Positions 53,040-64,000 of a stretch of DNA of 64,000 nucleotides are shown in pieces. A program made the translations under genes and the position numbers. Source of the stretch: Vesta saturnalis (lineage: Eukaryota > Arthropoda > Insecta > Coleoptera > Lampyridae). Numbering within the stretch: the first letter of the stretch is position 1; every line of letters begins with the position of its first letter. Below the pieces are notes generated by a model. That model did not search any database and was not told the origin of the DNA. It saw only the letters and a program-made list of their open reading frames with translations. Location of the stretch: the NCBI GenBank assembly GCA_036346205.1, contig JARFJB010001817.1, positions 152,501 through 216,500 of the forward strand, read 5' to 3'.

Positions 53040-53537
53040 TATTAAATTTCTAGAAAATCATGGAATATTTTTTGTCTAAACCTCATTAGAAAGTGGAGGA
53101 GAAGCATAAACTTCTTCAAAAAAAAACTTCAGTTTTCTTTGACTAAAACTAGCTTTTATTGAGGTCTCGCCGAAAAAGGCTTTTTTTTCTCCATTAATTT
53201 CGCTATAATAGTATATTTCATTAGTAGTTCAGAAAATAGGCTTTTCCCATGCGCGCGTGACAAATTCCCGTGTTCGGCTACGGCTCACACGAGAAGTTAT
53301 GTAAGCAAGGGAAAAGTATTTATCGACGTGTAATAAATGAGGCGTTTTATTATAACTCGTGAATTTGGTTTTTCGGACAAATAAACACGAAGAGTATCAT
53401 CACTTACTGGGTTAATTTCTTTTGGCTGGCGCTATTGGAAGTCTCAAAAGACTTTCTGGGCAGTAATTCTGCATTTACTTCCGTAGCTTTAAGTGATATT
53501 TTGTCTTCTGGAGAAATCATTTTAAAAATATTTTGAA
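53040..53537. other. No recognised gene
   Basis: Sequence beyond the BEL/Pao right end with a CpG-containing patch near 53250-53310. Nothing recognised. Confidence 0.4.
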
Positions 53538-53539
53538 CA

Positions 53540-54155
53540 AGGCCGGATTAACCATTAGGCTAATTGGACTATAGCGTTAGGCGACTTACACAGAAAAGGC
53601 GCGGCGTGGTCTACAGCAAATAATATGTAACAATTTATTTTTTTTTTTAATTTAAAATACGTACGCTTTACAAAACGGTCACATTGTACCTTATGCGAAA
53701 TAGTAATACGACTAACACTTAGGATGCTGCACATGCTGGTGTCGTCGTTCAGCGCCGCCGCAGCTCGCGCGCTCACGACTGCACTTAATTAACTCATAGA
53801 ATCTAACCGGCGATTTGTTTTGCTGCGTAATTGATTTTATTTTTCATGATAGTCTACACAAGTCAAGTCAATTCTTGTATGTAAGGGCTGTGTGCTAGCA
53901 TAATAAATACAATATTATTGTGATATTATTTATTATCTCATAATCCTATTTATTAATATTATATTTTAAAATAAACAGTGGACAATAAGAGTAAAAAGCT
54001 TAGTGGGTAGGACAGAAAAAAGCAGAAAAAGAGAAGGAGCTTAAAATGGAAGATTGTTTAAAAAAAATGCCTAAGCTAGATTCCTTTTTCAAAAACAAAA
54101 GCATTTCGAGTAATTCGACAAAGGAACAAGTTTCGGCAATATCTACTGTTACAGG
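53540..54155 (+). pseudogene. hAT-type (ZMYM-like) element, left end and first exon
   Basis: An AGGCCGGATTAACCATTAGG end, as in hAT elements of this type, is followed by a CpG-rich patch with GCCGCCGCAGC and then by an exon-like stretch near 53980-54155 reading a KLDSFFKNKSIS N-terminus after a basic KKQKEKELK run. An ACAG|GTGGTAGG junction ends it like a splice donor. The transposase body is not present to the right, where a non-LTR relic starts at 54346. Confidence 0.45.
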
Positions 54156-54345
54156 TGGTAGGTAATATAGGTATGTTATAGTTACCTACTTGGAGTAATG
54201 AAAATAATGAAATAAACAGTTATCCTTTATTTTATATTGTACCTAATCACTCAAAAAAACATTTAATGATCAAGCTGATCAATATTACTGTTAGTAATTT
54301 AATTAAATAATTAATTAAATTAGCTCATTCCTGCTTGTTGTTGAT

Positions 54346-56290
54346 GTGTATTTGCATTTTCTTACCCTCACTCCCTCATCCCTTAGCCTCTCTACATCTT
54401 CCTTAAGTTCATTGCAAACAATCTTTCCCCCACACTCCACACTTGTCCTATTAAGTTATTCACTTTTCTCACTCTTTCCTCTGTGTGTTCCCATCCTTAT
54501 TGTCCTGTCTCATTGTATATCCCAGGTTTGTGAATTCCTTCACCTGCTCCACTTCCTCCTCTCTCCATTTCCACTCTTCCATTTTTCCTTCGCCCTCCTC
54601 CCCTCTGAATACCGTTGCCTTTATTTTCTTTGTGATTACTTCTAGTTTCTTTCTTTTCATACATCTTTCCAACGTATTTATCATATCCTTCATTTCTTTT
54701 TCTTCCTTCGCCACCAACACTACATCGTCTGCGTACGCCAGCGACCACACCGTCAATTTCTCTACCACTAGCCCTCCCGTTTGCTGCCCTGTTAATGTCT
54801 CCTACAGATCCCCGTATATACCGAGAACAGGCTTGGACTCAATAGGCATCCCTGCCTCAGGACTTTCCTTGTTACAAATTCCTCGCTCACTTTCTCATTC
54901 CCCTATCATCGTTTCCTCATAGATTTCCTCCATCCTTTCTATCAGTAATTCCCTTATCTTTTTTTTCTCATGTATTCCCATTGCTTTTCCCTGTTCACTC
55001 TATCGAACGCCGCTTTTATGTCCAGGAATAACGCCAGCATTTTCCAACTTTTATTATCTAGTTCTTTATTTGCCATGTGTTTCAACATGTATGTTATCTA
55101 TTACTTTTCTTCCCTTCCTGAATCCCGCCTGTCCCTCTGGAATCAGTTACTTTTCCTCTGTATCCTTCCGTAGTCTTTCTTCTAGTACTGTCGCAAATAT
55201 TTGGTATTCCGTGTTTAATGTCACTCCCATATAATTTTTCACTTGCTGTCCCCTTTTTTGTATACCGGGCATATTACTCCTTTTCTCTATCTCTCCCCGA
55301 AGCCTTCCCCTCTCCATATTTTATTATTTCCGTCATCATTTTTGCTGTCCCCCCCCCCGTATAACCATTCCTCTCGTTGCATCCCGTCTTATCCCACCGC
55401 TTCATTTCTTCACTTTCCCTATATTACTTCTTCTTTTATTTCTTCTTCATCTTCGTTTGTTTTGTGTACACCTCGTCCTTGTCTTTCTGCTTCTTTCCGT
55501 CTATTTTCCCCCTCCAGCACCTTCCTGAAGAATTTCTCTCATTCCTTTATTTGTTTCCCGTTTGTGTCCCTCTTCTCTTCCTTTCTTTTTTTTGCATATT
55601 TCCATACATCTTCCGTTCTTATTTCCTTAATCTGCTCTTCTTGTTACTTTGTATTTTCCTTATTTTTCCTCTAGCATGTTTTCTTATATTTACTTACTGC
55701 TTGTTTATATTCTTCTTTCTCTGTTTTCTCATTTTTCCATTGTGTTAATCTTCTTCTTGCCTTCCTCTTGTCCTTTGTTCCTTCACTATCCCACCGCTTC
55801 TTCCATCCCATTTTCTCTCCCTTCCACCTTTTAAATTTGACTCTCTCCGTTGCTTCTTCCATCTTCCTTCTCATTTTTTCCACACTTTCTTGTATTCCCT
55901 TCCCTTCCCATATTATTTTCCCCATTTTATTTTTGTACTTCTCTATCCTCTCATCTGACCATATTTTTTTGTTATGTACTCCTCTTCCCTTTCCCACCCT
56001 TCCCTTACTCCCCCTTCAATTACCAGTTCTAGGGGTTGGTGGTCCGATTCGACCCTCTCGCCTACCCTAAATGTCTTTACCTTTTCCCCTGCCTCTTCGT
56101 TCTTTATAACGTAATCAATTGATTCTCCCTTCCCTCCCATTTACGTGTACCCCCTCCCAACTCTGTTTCTTCTATATTCCCATTCATTATTTTCCACCCT
56201 CTTTCAATGCACATTTCCAGCAGTTCTCTTCTCCGTCTCTTTCTTTTCTTGTTTTACCCCATCTTCTCCTATCCTCATGGTTGGATGACG
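54346..56290 (-). pseudogene. Non-LTR retrotransposon (I/R1-type) ORF2 relic
   Basis: On the minus strand, high to low: endonuclease end IDYVIKNEEAGEK then VGERVESDHQPLEL (SDHxP motif, near 56040), a Lys/Glu-rich linker (55997-55671), scattered reverse transcriptase blocks, and the active site SLAYADDVVLVA near 54730. The plus-strand frames rich in Ser, Phe and Leu are shadows of its purine-rich composition. Many stops. Confidence 0.75.
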
Positions 56291-56314
56291 TATTCCCATT
56301 TCCGCCTATAAACG

Positions 56315-56572
56315 TCGAAGTGAGCCTTCAAATTGTTTGTTACTTGAACAGTGCTTTCCACAGTTGATTCTTCAAGACGTTTAATAGTGGTTCTAACAAC
56401 AGAAACTTCCACACTAACTGATGAAGTTGCTCTATCACTTCTTCATTTCGAGTATACATGTAATCGCACGCCAAAATTTAACACTTTGGTCCTACTTGCT
56501 CCGCTTGTCAAAATCATACAAACGTCCCACGTAACTAAACTTTTTGCGCCCTCGTTGATTTAAAATTTCCAC
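56315..56572 (-). pseudogene. Possible FLYWCH zinc-finger relic
   Basis: The minus strand reads NQRGRKKFSYVGRLYDFDK, then after a TAG a VKFWRA/C segment, resembling the start and the WRC core of a FLYWCH domain as found in insect host genes and MULE-type proteins. A frame change follows, into a Ser/Thr/Val-rich part with TTIKRLEESTVES. Too short and broken for firm assignment. Confidence 0.35.
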
Positions 56573-58620
56573 TTACATGATTAGAATGAACTGCGCATCA
56601 TTTTAAAAAGGATATTGTAACCTTATTCTAATTATCTTTAAGTCTCTCATATGCAATTACACTCACAACCAATACGTCATTAGCGTATGCTTAAGATTTA
56701 AAGGAAAGTTAATATTGGTAAGTATGCTGCACTTTTGTATTAATATTAACGATCATGGATAAAAAAACTGTAATTATTTAACTTAGGAATTAAGTTCCAA
56801 TGCTGAAAGGAATTCCATCAATGTGAACGCAGAAATAAATGAGCCACTTGTCTCTGTCATATTTGTAAGGATATCCACATATTCTAAATTAAAACTTAGT
56901 TAAATTAAAATTCTACCGACATTTCTGCGAGCGAGTAAAAGTGAATATTTCGTAAATTTAACCAAAACGGAAATTTCAGCGATGAGTTGACTGGTCGCAC
57001 TAAATCAGTTGCAATAAGATTAAAACTTTGGTAAAACTTCTCTCAATACATTTACGATATTTTTCCGTGTGGGTCGTGTGAAAACCGCTTAATCTTGCGA
57101 AACACTTAATTACATTACTATAAAAAACTAAGTTGACCCAGACGAATTTCCATTAAGCTTTTACCAAATTATCAGATGTCTTCCCAATTCCAGATTTGAT
57201 AAAGTATTCTTTTACGGAAGGTAAACGTATCTACTTTACTTCTAAATGCACACAATTTGATTCACACTCCGTCTTTTCCCAATTCACATTTACTTCTGAA
57301 TTCCTGAAATAAAATTCTACAGTAAATCGTGAGAGACTTTATCAAAAGCTGGAACATTATGACATTAGTCGTTCATCACCGTCTAGAAATAGAAGTTTTA
57401 TTGGAGGTTGTTCGCGCTGAACTCTGTTAATGGTCATGAATAAATTATAAAAATCCTCACGGATAGTGTTCCTCAAGGAGAAACTCTCTACGCTTTATAA
57501 GACTTTGTTAGTTATTACGGTCAAGTTATAAAACTGATCATTAATATTTCTTATAATACAATAATTAAATTGAAAGTATCCAATAATCTATATATTTTTT
57601 TATTAATTGGTGAAAGCACAAACTATGGGAACTCATTAAGATATTTTCCGACCATCCGTTAGGTTGTACGTCCTCACTGATCTCAGTAAGACTGGATCGA
57701 TTTTATACACAGGTTCTTCATTGATTTTAGTTGAACGCTATAAAATGTAAATCCACGAACTACAGATCAAAAGTTATGCTGTCATATCTCGAATTTGGCA
57801 TCTACAGAAATATGGAATTATCTTTGTAACATCTATATTTGTTATCAAATGGGGATAGAACTTTGACAAAGACTTCTATTGTTAAGTTATAGCTTACAAG
57901 TCACACGAGCTGAATAATCTTCACGATAGCCGTTATGAGAATTTTTTTTTAAACAACCAATGTCACATGGTTGAAAGAAGTAAAAACAGAATTTAACAAT
58001 TTTACATGGTGGTTTCAATGTGAAGAAACTAAATATCACAATTTTGTGTGATTCGACAGCATTTTAGACTTGTTAATACTATAAATTTTGTTTTTCTATA
58101 GATTTCGTCTAATATTTAAGCTATTTTGAGGCATCTGCTTTCCGGGGTTTTGAAGACTAGTGTAATAGCCTTGATTCACTTGGTATATTTCGATTATATA
58201 TACTCGCGTTTTCCTTAAGGCATTGTTTAATAAAACAACACAGGGGCTCCTTACTCCGTTTTTAAAATCCAGAAACCATAGTTAACCCAAGCATGTTCCG
58301 CGGGACTATTATCGCAGCCTCGTATTAATTTGAAAAATAATATTTTAAATGTTTAGATACAGGTTTAATACTCGATTAACAACAAAACGATTTATAATGT
58401 ACTACTGTTAAATTTAAATAATCTAAGTTTAGGAGTCCATTATAATAACGCATATCTGTAATGTTTTAAAAATAAAACTTACAACTACAAACATATATTA
58501 TTGTACCTAAATGAGGGCGGTGATTTACTCAGTATATGGCCGTCAAATGCACTTGGCCGTCCCAATGATGGTAAAATGCCAATGTATGGCCGCCCTATTG
58601 ATGGCTGGGCTGGATATAGA
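56573..58620. other. AT-rich stretch, no recognised gene
   Basis: No open frame with a known domain, no tRNA and no clear repeat found. Confidence 0.4.

Positions 58621-58621
<1 letters not shown>

Positions 58622-58665
<44 letters not shown>
58622..58665. repeat. (TA)n microsatellite
   Basis: About 21 TA units. The frames across it with alternating Tyr-Ile are artefacts. Confidence 0.97.
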
Positions 58666-58666
<1 letters not shown>

Positions 58667-61197
58667 AGATGGTTAGAGATAATATTAATACAGGGGCAAG
58701 AGTAAATAAGCTTATATTCTTTATAGTGGGCAAATTTAGATAGACTGGAGAATGTTTACACTGCGTTTTAACAAGTAAAGTAATAGACGAGTGAGAGAAA
58801 TTGGTTTTGATTTAACGAAACAGGCATGGTGGAATTTGCTTTTGTTTATTCATAAAAGCAATGGGCTATATAAGGAGCATGTGAGGAAGGTCAGAAGGAG
58901 TGATATTTGTGAGTACGATTAAGTTCGTAGAACATATTTCAATAAATTTACAGTTTATTCAAAGTATTTATGCAATTTAGAAACCTTACAGATATTTATC
59001 ACATGAAGTAGATTTATAATAATATGTAGAACATGTTTCGAGTTAGTTACAATGCAGGAAATATATAAACTTTAAGAAAGGGTTATAATACGGACACGGT
59101 TGAGTTATAATTCACAGACAAAGTGTACAAAAAGTGCAGGAGAAGTGGTAGTGCGTTGTAAACATTAATTAGAACACGAACAACATTTCTACATTGCGAT
59201 ATTTAACATAAAAATACTTTTGGTGTACAAAATCTGCATAAGGGTGTTAAACAATATGGATTTCTGAATTGACAAAGTTTTAGACTATACAGTGAAAGTA
59301 AACAGTATTGATGTTAAAGACAGTTATAACAACATCATAAAATAACATTTCAAGTAATTTGGACGTTGTAAACGCAAGTTATGAGTAAAATTGTAATAAA
59401 TTAGGTTAAGTATTAATTTTAAGGATTTTGCAAATTTACAGTTTTTGTAGGATAATTTAAGCTTAAAATAAATTATAAGAGTAATTAATAGAAGGTTTCC
59501 CTCGTATTCATAAAGAAATTTACAATCTGCAAGGTATATGAACATAAAATTATAAAAGTAGGGTTAACTACCTAAATTTCTAATATGAAAAAGGAGTTTC
59601 TGTTAAAATTAAGTTATATGATTTGAAATAAATGTGTTCTAATTCAGTTTTTCGTGTGGATTACGAATATGTAATTAGTTTAGGTGTAAAATATAAAGTT
59701 TCTTAGATATAAGTAAAATTAGATTATAAATTGTCAAATTACACAATGTCGAAGCAAACTAGAGCTTGTGAGGTATCGTTTTATGCGGAATTTTGCCCTG
59801 ATTCCGAATCTGTTTTCAAAAAGTAAATCCGACTTATTTTAAGAAAGTTATAGCATAATTTGTATTTTAGATAACTTTACCGGTTTGTTTAGACCATTCA
59901 GACGCTTGGTTACTTTGTGTTTATGGTACAGAAAAAGTTGAAATTTTGGTAGATAACAGAAAAGTATAAAAGGAATTGCTCCTCATTTCTCGCTCTCTTA
60001 CTCTTACAATTTTTAATTTTCACAACTAACAAGTAAAAGTGTTAATAGTGTTGGTGTTAACATGTAAGTTTTGAGTTACGTTAATATTATCGGATTTTTG
60101 AAACGCGGTCAGTAACGAGACCTCAGTAACAATTGTTTTTAACCTACGATTAAATTTAAAAGCTAGGTTACCGATATAATTGTCGATTATAATAAGTTTG
60201 TTTCGATTCGATTACGTGCTCATATTTCGGTTGATGTGTTTTTGTTTTTTTTTATGTTAATAAAATTATTCAGTTCTCTGAATTTGATGTTTATTTTCTG
60301 GAAGCGACTCATAGTTATTAACAAACTAAATTCCATAACGGGATCTAAAACAAAAGTGAAATTAATTAAAATTCGAAAAATTTTGTAAACATCTAAAATA
60401 ACATATAAATAATATAAGATTTAAAACACAGTGCTTAATTGAAACTATACAAGCAATTTTACGTAACATCACAATTACCACCAAGAAAAGTCGTTCTTCA
60501 ACAAAGTGTACTTGGATGAAGTATAGAAATCTATGCAGCACCACTATGAACAACAGACCAGTATCATCGGCTACATATGGGAAGAAGTCTACCCACGATA
60601 ATAATATGGAACCAGCCAAATGAAAACATCTTTGGGAATATGCAGATACACATGTGAGTGAAATTTTATTATCATAACCCATAAATCGTTTTGATTATTC
60701 GTTTGATTTCCTGTATATATGTGTTTATTGATTACATGTGTAAATGTTTGTGCGACAACATGGTATAAATATCTGTAAGGTAAATGAACCAGTGTTGTTA
60801 TCAACTTTTCAATTTTAAACAAAACATAATTGAACTCACATATTTAAGATCTTTTATTGACATTTTTGACAGGCTGCATTTTAATTCATTTAGAACGCTA
60901 CGCATACGTTATTGTGCAGGTTTAATTATGGTCTGTTTCATATACCATCCAATTATTATAATTTGCAATTTATTTCACAAAGAACATTTTTATATTAAAA
61001 GTAAAAATTTTCATGATTTCACGATTACATTTAAACGCAATCAAATTTACATCAAAGGTTAAATTATGTTTATTTTATTTGCCAACAAATAAGCGTAAAA
61101 GCTATATGAGATAATTTGAGCTAGTTGGGTGCAGTATAATTTGATTATTAAAATAAGAATTATTAATTGATATCTATTTTTAATATATTTAGCCATT

Positions 61198-61200
<3 letters not shown>
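58666..61200. other. AT-rich stretch, no recognised gene
   Basis: Several frames of 60-106 codons occur (for example 60362-60682 minus), none with a recognised domain. A GGTGTTAA phrase recurs near 59235 and 60055 without clear meaning. Nothing supported. Confidence 0.4.

Positions 61201-61238
<38 letters not shown>
61201..61238. repeat. (TA)n microsatellite left of PLE fragment
   Basis: About 19 TA units directly abutting the left inverted arm of the PLE fragment. Confidence 0.97.
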
Positions 61239-61242
<4 letters not shown>

Positions 61243-62150
61243 AAAGACATTATTCAGAATAACTTGTGTTTATTAACGTGAAAATATATGATATTCAACG
61301 TTTCGGGGACTGACTATGTCCCCTTTGTCAAGAATGATATTTAGTGTATGAAATATGAATATGAAACAAGCTAACTAATTAATTATAGTAATTTTGATGA
61401 ACGAGTTCTGCTTCGATTTGGCAGATCCAAGATATGACGTTGAATTTGGAATTGTATTAGATGCCGGAATGTTAATAGAATCTTGAGTATCATTACAAAA
61501 TTTGTAATGAAAATCAAGGAGTGTACGAGATACCTTGCAACGGCTGCACAAGAAGTTATATTGGACAAACAAACCGAAAATTATATGAGAGCTAATGAAC
61601 ACAAACTGGCCATCAAACAACAAATTCCTTCGTCATCTTTGGCTAATCATTATTTAGATACTGGACACGAAATTAACACAAATAATATTCGATTACTTGC
61701 TCCTTTATATAATTTACACCAGCGGATTACTAGAGAAGCCATTGAAATTGAGAAAAGGCCTAATGCCCTTAACAAAAGTGATGATAGTTCTAGGATACCA
61801 CATATTTGGAAGAACCTTATTAAACAAAATTCAAAATTACCAATAACTCAAAATCTTCCCAGCATCTCGGCCAATATTACATCTACATCACCTCTAAATC
61901 CTGATACTCAAGATTCTATTAACATTCCGGCATCTAATACAATTCCAGATTCAACGTCATATCTTGGATCTGCAAATCGAAGCAGAACTCGTTCATCAAA
62001 ATTATTGTTATTAATTAGTTAGCTTGTTTCATATTTCATACACTAAATATCATTCTTGACAAAGGGGACATAGTAAGTCCCCGAAACGTTGAATATCATA
62101 TATTTTCACGTTAATAAACACAAGTTGTTCTGAATAATGTCTTTATTGAA
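61239..62150 (+). mobile_element. 5'-truncated Penelope-like element with inverted arms
   Basis: Arms 61239-61491 and 61903-62150 are inverted copies of each other (about 250 bases, highly similar). Each contains a hairpin GGGGAC/GTCCCC next to GAAACG. The interval and right arm encode the last part of a PLE protein including the GIY-YIG domain. This agrees with a severely 5'-truncated PLE joined to an inverted copy of its own tail, a known PLE insertion form. TA tracts lie on both sides. Confidence 0.8.
61492..62022 (+). pseudogene. PLE GIY-YIG endonuclease C-terminus
   Basis: In one frame the start reads GVYEIPCNGCTRSYIG, the GIY-YIG endonuclease signature, and after a one-base shift near 61590 the frame continues as ANEHKLAIKQQIPSSSLANH with ALA and HYLDTGHEI motifs, ending at 62022. 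The reverse transcriptase part is missing. It is from a different PLE lineage than the copy at 46.8-49.7 kb. Confidence 0.8.
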
Positions 62151-62165
62151 TACTACTGTGAAGGT

Positions 62166-62168
<3 letters not shown>

Positions 62169-62258
<90 letters not shown>
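62169..62258. repeat. (TA)n microsatellite right of PLE fragment
   Basis: About 45 TA units, the longest in the window, about 20 bases from the right arm. Confidence 0.97.
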
Positions 62259-62261
<3 letters not shown>

Positions 62262-62374
62262 GCGGTAAACAAAGGATGGGTGAGGATGGTGCCGATGTGT
62301 GATGTCATCATAGCTCGTATAAATAGGTATTTTATAAACGGTTTAAATATCACTTTCAATGTTACACTGCTAGA

Positions 62375-62443
62375 GCGTTGGTGGTGTAGCGGTAGAAATC
62401 GTCATTCACGCCTTTGGTGCGGGTACGATTCCCGGTTCGTGCA
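62375..62443 (+). ncRNA. tRNA-Gly-like relic, possible SINE head
   Basis: The opening GCGTTGGTGGTGTAGCGGTA resembles tRNA-Gly, and the T arm GCGGG-TACGATT-CCCGG forms four of five pairs. The acceptor ends do not pair (GCGTTGG against TTCGTGC), so it is not a working tRNA. It lies just left of the second Harbinger element. Confidence 0.45.
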
Positions 62444-62481
62444 CGGTGTACCCACTTTATTATAGGTTTGCAGGCATAAAT

Positions 62482-63324
62482 GTTGCATAAGAGATGTATC
62501 AGGACGGTTTGGTATTGGTCAAACAACAGTGTTTGAAGATTATGGAGTTTTTGGTGGAATTAGCACCTTATGTAATCAAGTTTCCAGAAACAGAAAATGA
62601 AAAAATTCAAACCGCAAATGGGTTTGAAAGAGTAAGCATTCATAATTTATTAGTTTCTGTATTATTTTTGTTAAATATGTTTGCAGCTTTTGTGATTTCC
62701 AAATGTTGTAGGCTGTATAGATGGTACAGCAATCAGTATTAGAACACCTGCACATAAAATTAAAAGCGCATATGTTAATAGGCATAATTTACCATCTATA
62801 ACGCTACAAGGAATACATGATGCAACGAAAAAATTTACAGATGTTTTTGTTGGACCTCCAGAAAAATCCATGATTCAAGAGTATACAACATGTCATTTAT
62901 TTCAAAGCAAATACCTTCTATATGTGATCAAAGATTTCATTTGCTTGGAGATAGTGCATAATATGCAGTAAGAGAATATCTACTCACTTCATACCGTAAC
63001 TATGGAAACTTACCTATTGCTCAAGCTATATTTAATAGAAAACATTGTGGTACAAGAGTGTCCATTGAAAATGCATTTGGTTGGTTGAAAGGAAGATTCT
63101 GCCAGTTAATTTGTTTAGACTTTCACTCGGTTGACAAAAGTACAAAATTTATTTTGGCATGTTTTGTGTTGCATAATTTATGTATTGATTATATTCTTAA
63201 TTTGGAAGACATGAACCTTCAAAATGATGAAGACATTAATCAAAACATAGAAAATACCAGAGAAACACATCTTCGATTATTAGAACTGAAACGTCATAAG
63301 TTATCAAAAAGTTTTGATATATAA
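62482..63324 (+). pseudogene. Second Harbinger DDE transposase, broken
   Basis: The N-terminal HTH (CCIRDVSGRFGIGQTTVFED) leads, after stops and frame changes near 62590 and 62690, to GCIDGTAISIRTPAHKIKSA with the first Asp, then a VFVGPP block, then a LLGDSAYAVREYLLTSY-type block near 62945 (second Asp), and an open C-terminal frame 63058-63324 with VSIENAFGWLKGRFCQL (Glu) and FVLHNLCIDY. It is distinct in sequence from the 21.4-kb Harbinger. Its ends are not seen: the right end lies beyond the window. Confidence 0.82.
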
Positions 63325-63706
63325 TAAACTATAAGGCAACCCTTAAAGGAGGAGCTCCTTTGTGTAATTCAATATCTGTTTAATCTATTTGAAGGATTAA
63401 AGTTGCTTTGTATGTGATTGAAATGCATGTAATACATTAAATCGAAATTAATTATTCGGCTACTTTCACATATAATTCTAAATACAAATATTATGCATAA
63501 ATGTAGACTTATGTCATAAAATTCAATGTATGCAATAGAAAATTTTTGTTCGTGATGTTGATTAATTACAACATGCTCCATACTGAATTTAACTAAACAT
63601 GAAATTTAAAAGTAATTTACCATAGTTGTAGTAAAATAAAGCAGGAATACAAAATGAGCAATTAGTTGTTTTATGTATATATCTAGTTACATAGCATATT
63701 ACATAT
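63325..63706. other. Harbinger interior spacer
   Basis: AT-rich non-coding sequence between the transposase and the convergent partner gene. Nothing else seen. Confidence 0.5.
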
Positions 63707-63955
63707 TTACTTATGTATTACATCAATAAGATTTTGTAATATATTAATTTTTTCTCTATGGCATTTTTCTTTCGCTTCCTCTTTCAGTTTAGTGATTTCT
63801 AAAAGTGTTTCTTTCAAAATAAACGCAGGTGATTTTTGTATCTTCATTTTTTTGTCGTTTGTACCCGTTTTTTGTACTAGTACATTAACACCTCGTAAAA
63901 TTTCTGGTTCTATACTATAATCTATGCTAGCTATTTTACTCTTGTTCATATTCAA
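63707..63955 (-). pseudogene. Harbinger partner protein C-terminus, runs off window
   Basis: An 82-codon minus-strand frame with a Lys/Glu-rich helical end (LLEITKLKEEAKEKCHREKI), as in the C-terminus of Harbinger Myb/MADF partner proteins. Its convergent placement next to the transposase supports this. The DNA-binding part would lie past 64000. Confidence 0.5.
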
Positions 63956-64000
63956 TACTGTGTCTTACATTTCCTGTTTTTTTATTTTAGTCAATTGCCT

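Noticed and set aside
54346..56563. Many plus-strand frames rich in Ser, Phe and Leu
   Set aside because: Shadows of the minus-strand non-LTR reverse transcriptase, whose codons are purine-rich.
58485..58733. Frames with alternating Tyr-Ile
   Set aside because: Translation of the TA microsatellite.
60362..60822. Two overlapping minus-strand frames of 106 and 77 codons
   Set aside because: No domain, splice or repeat support; AT-rich chance frames.
62165..62359. 64-codon minus-strand frame with long Tyr-Ile run
   Set aside because: Translation of the TA microsatellite.
1..64000. CRISPR array or bacterial operon
   Set aside because: No regularly spaced repeats, no cas genes and clear spliced eukaryotic genes; tandem repeats found are microsatellites or transposon duplications.

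Overview
This is eukaryotic, animal-type nuclear DNA, most likely from an arthropod and probably an insect. It is AT-rich, has spliced genes with GT/AG introns, and is crowded with animal transposon families: Polinton/Maverick, piggyBac, pogo, PIF/Harbinger, Kolobok-like, mariner and a mariner relative with widely spaced catalytic residues, BEL/Pao, Ty1/copia, Penelope-like, non-LTR retrotransposons, hAT and a tyrosine-recombinase gene. The species cannot be named from the sequence alone. Only one ordinary host protein gene is clear, the Rho-family GTPase Cdc42.

Layout. 1-6.6 kb: AT-rich DNA with internal repeats, a tRNA-like relic, a GC/CCAAT-rich promoter-like island (about 1.2-1.72 kb), simple repeats and a non-LTR tail. 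6.6-11.5 kb: a decayed piggyBac, a decayed mariner with long-range similar TIRs, and two copies of a ~320-bp dispersed repeat. 11.92-20.65 kb: a compact Polinton/Maverick with a 6-bp target duplication, AG...CT ends and long inverted repeats; it carries packaging ATPase, two uncharacterised genes, integrase with chromodomain, minor and major capsid genes and a cut-off cysteine protease, but no DNA polymerase B. 21.1-23.5 kb: a tyrosine-recombinase N-terminal exon followed by a PIF/Harbinger element bounded by TTA. 24.1-25.7 kb: a decayed non-LTR retrotransposon.

26.57-41.48 kb: Cdc42 on the minus strand, four coding exons giving a predicted 191-residue protein. Its third coding intron is 14.2 kb and is largely a stack of transposons: a piggyBac scrap, a complete-ended pogo element (TA target), a Kolobok-like remnant (TTAA target) with a complete-ended piggyBac (TTAA target) inside it, a tRNA-Ala-like cloverleaf, a non-LTR endonuclease scrap, a complete-ended DD~83E transposon with 282-bp TIRs (TA target), copia and mariner scraps and another piggyBac.

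42.05-44.22 kb: another piggyBac with an unexplained opposite-strand reading frame. 44.51-53.03 kb: a BEL/Pao retrotransposon on the minus strand, split by a Penelope-like element (46.85-49.75 kb) and bearing in-frame microsatellite expansion and a tandem duplication. 53.5-56.6 kb: a hAT N-terminal exon, a non-LTR retrotransposon remnant and a possible FLYWCH zinc-finger relic. 56.6-61.2 kb: AT-rich with no recognised gene. 61.2-62.26 kb: a truncated Penelope-like element with ~250-bp inverted arms, flanked by TA tracts. 62.37-64 kb: a tRNA-like relic and a second Harbinger element running past the window end.

Apart from Cdc42, nearly every coding region is mobile-element derived and most carry stops or frameshifts. 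The Polinton packaging ATPase is the clearest uninterrupted transposon gene. Boundaries quoted for seven elements rest on both inverted ends plus the family-appropriate target duplication read directly from the sequence.
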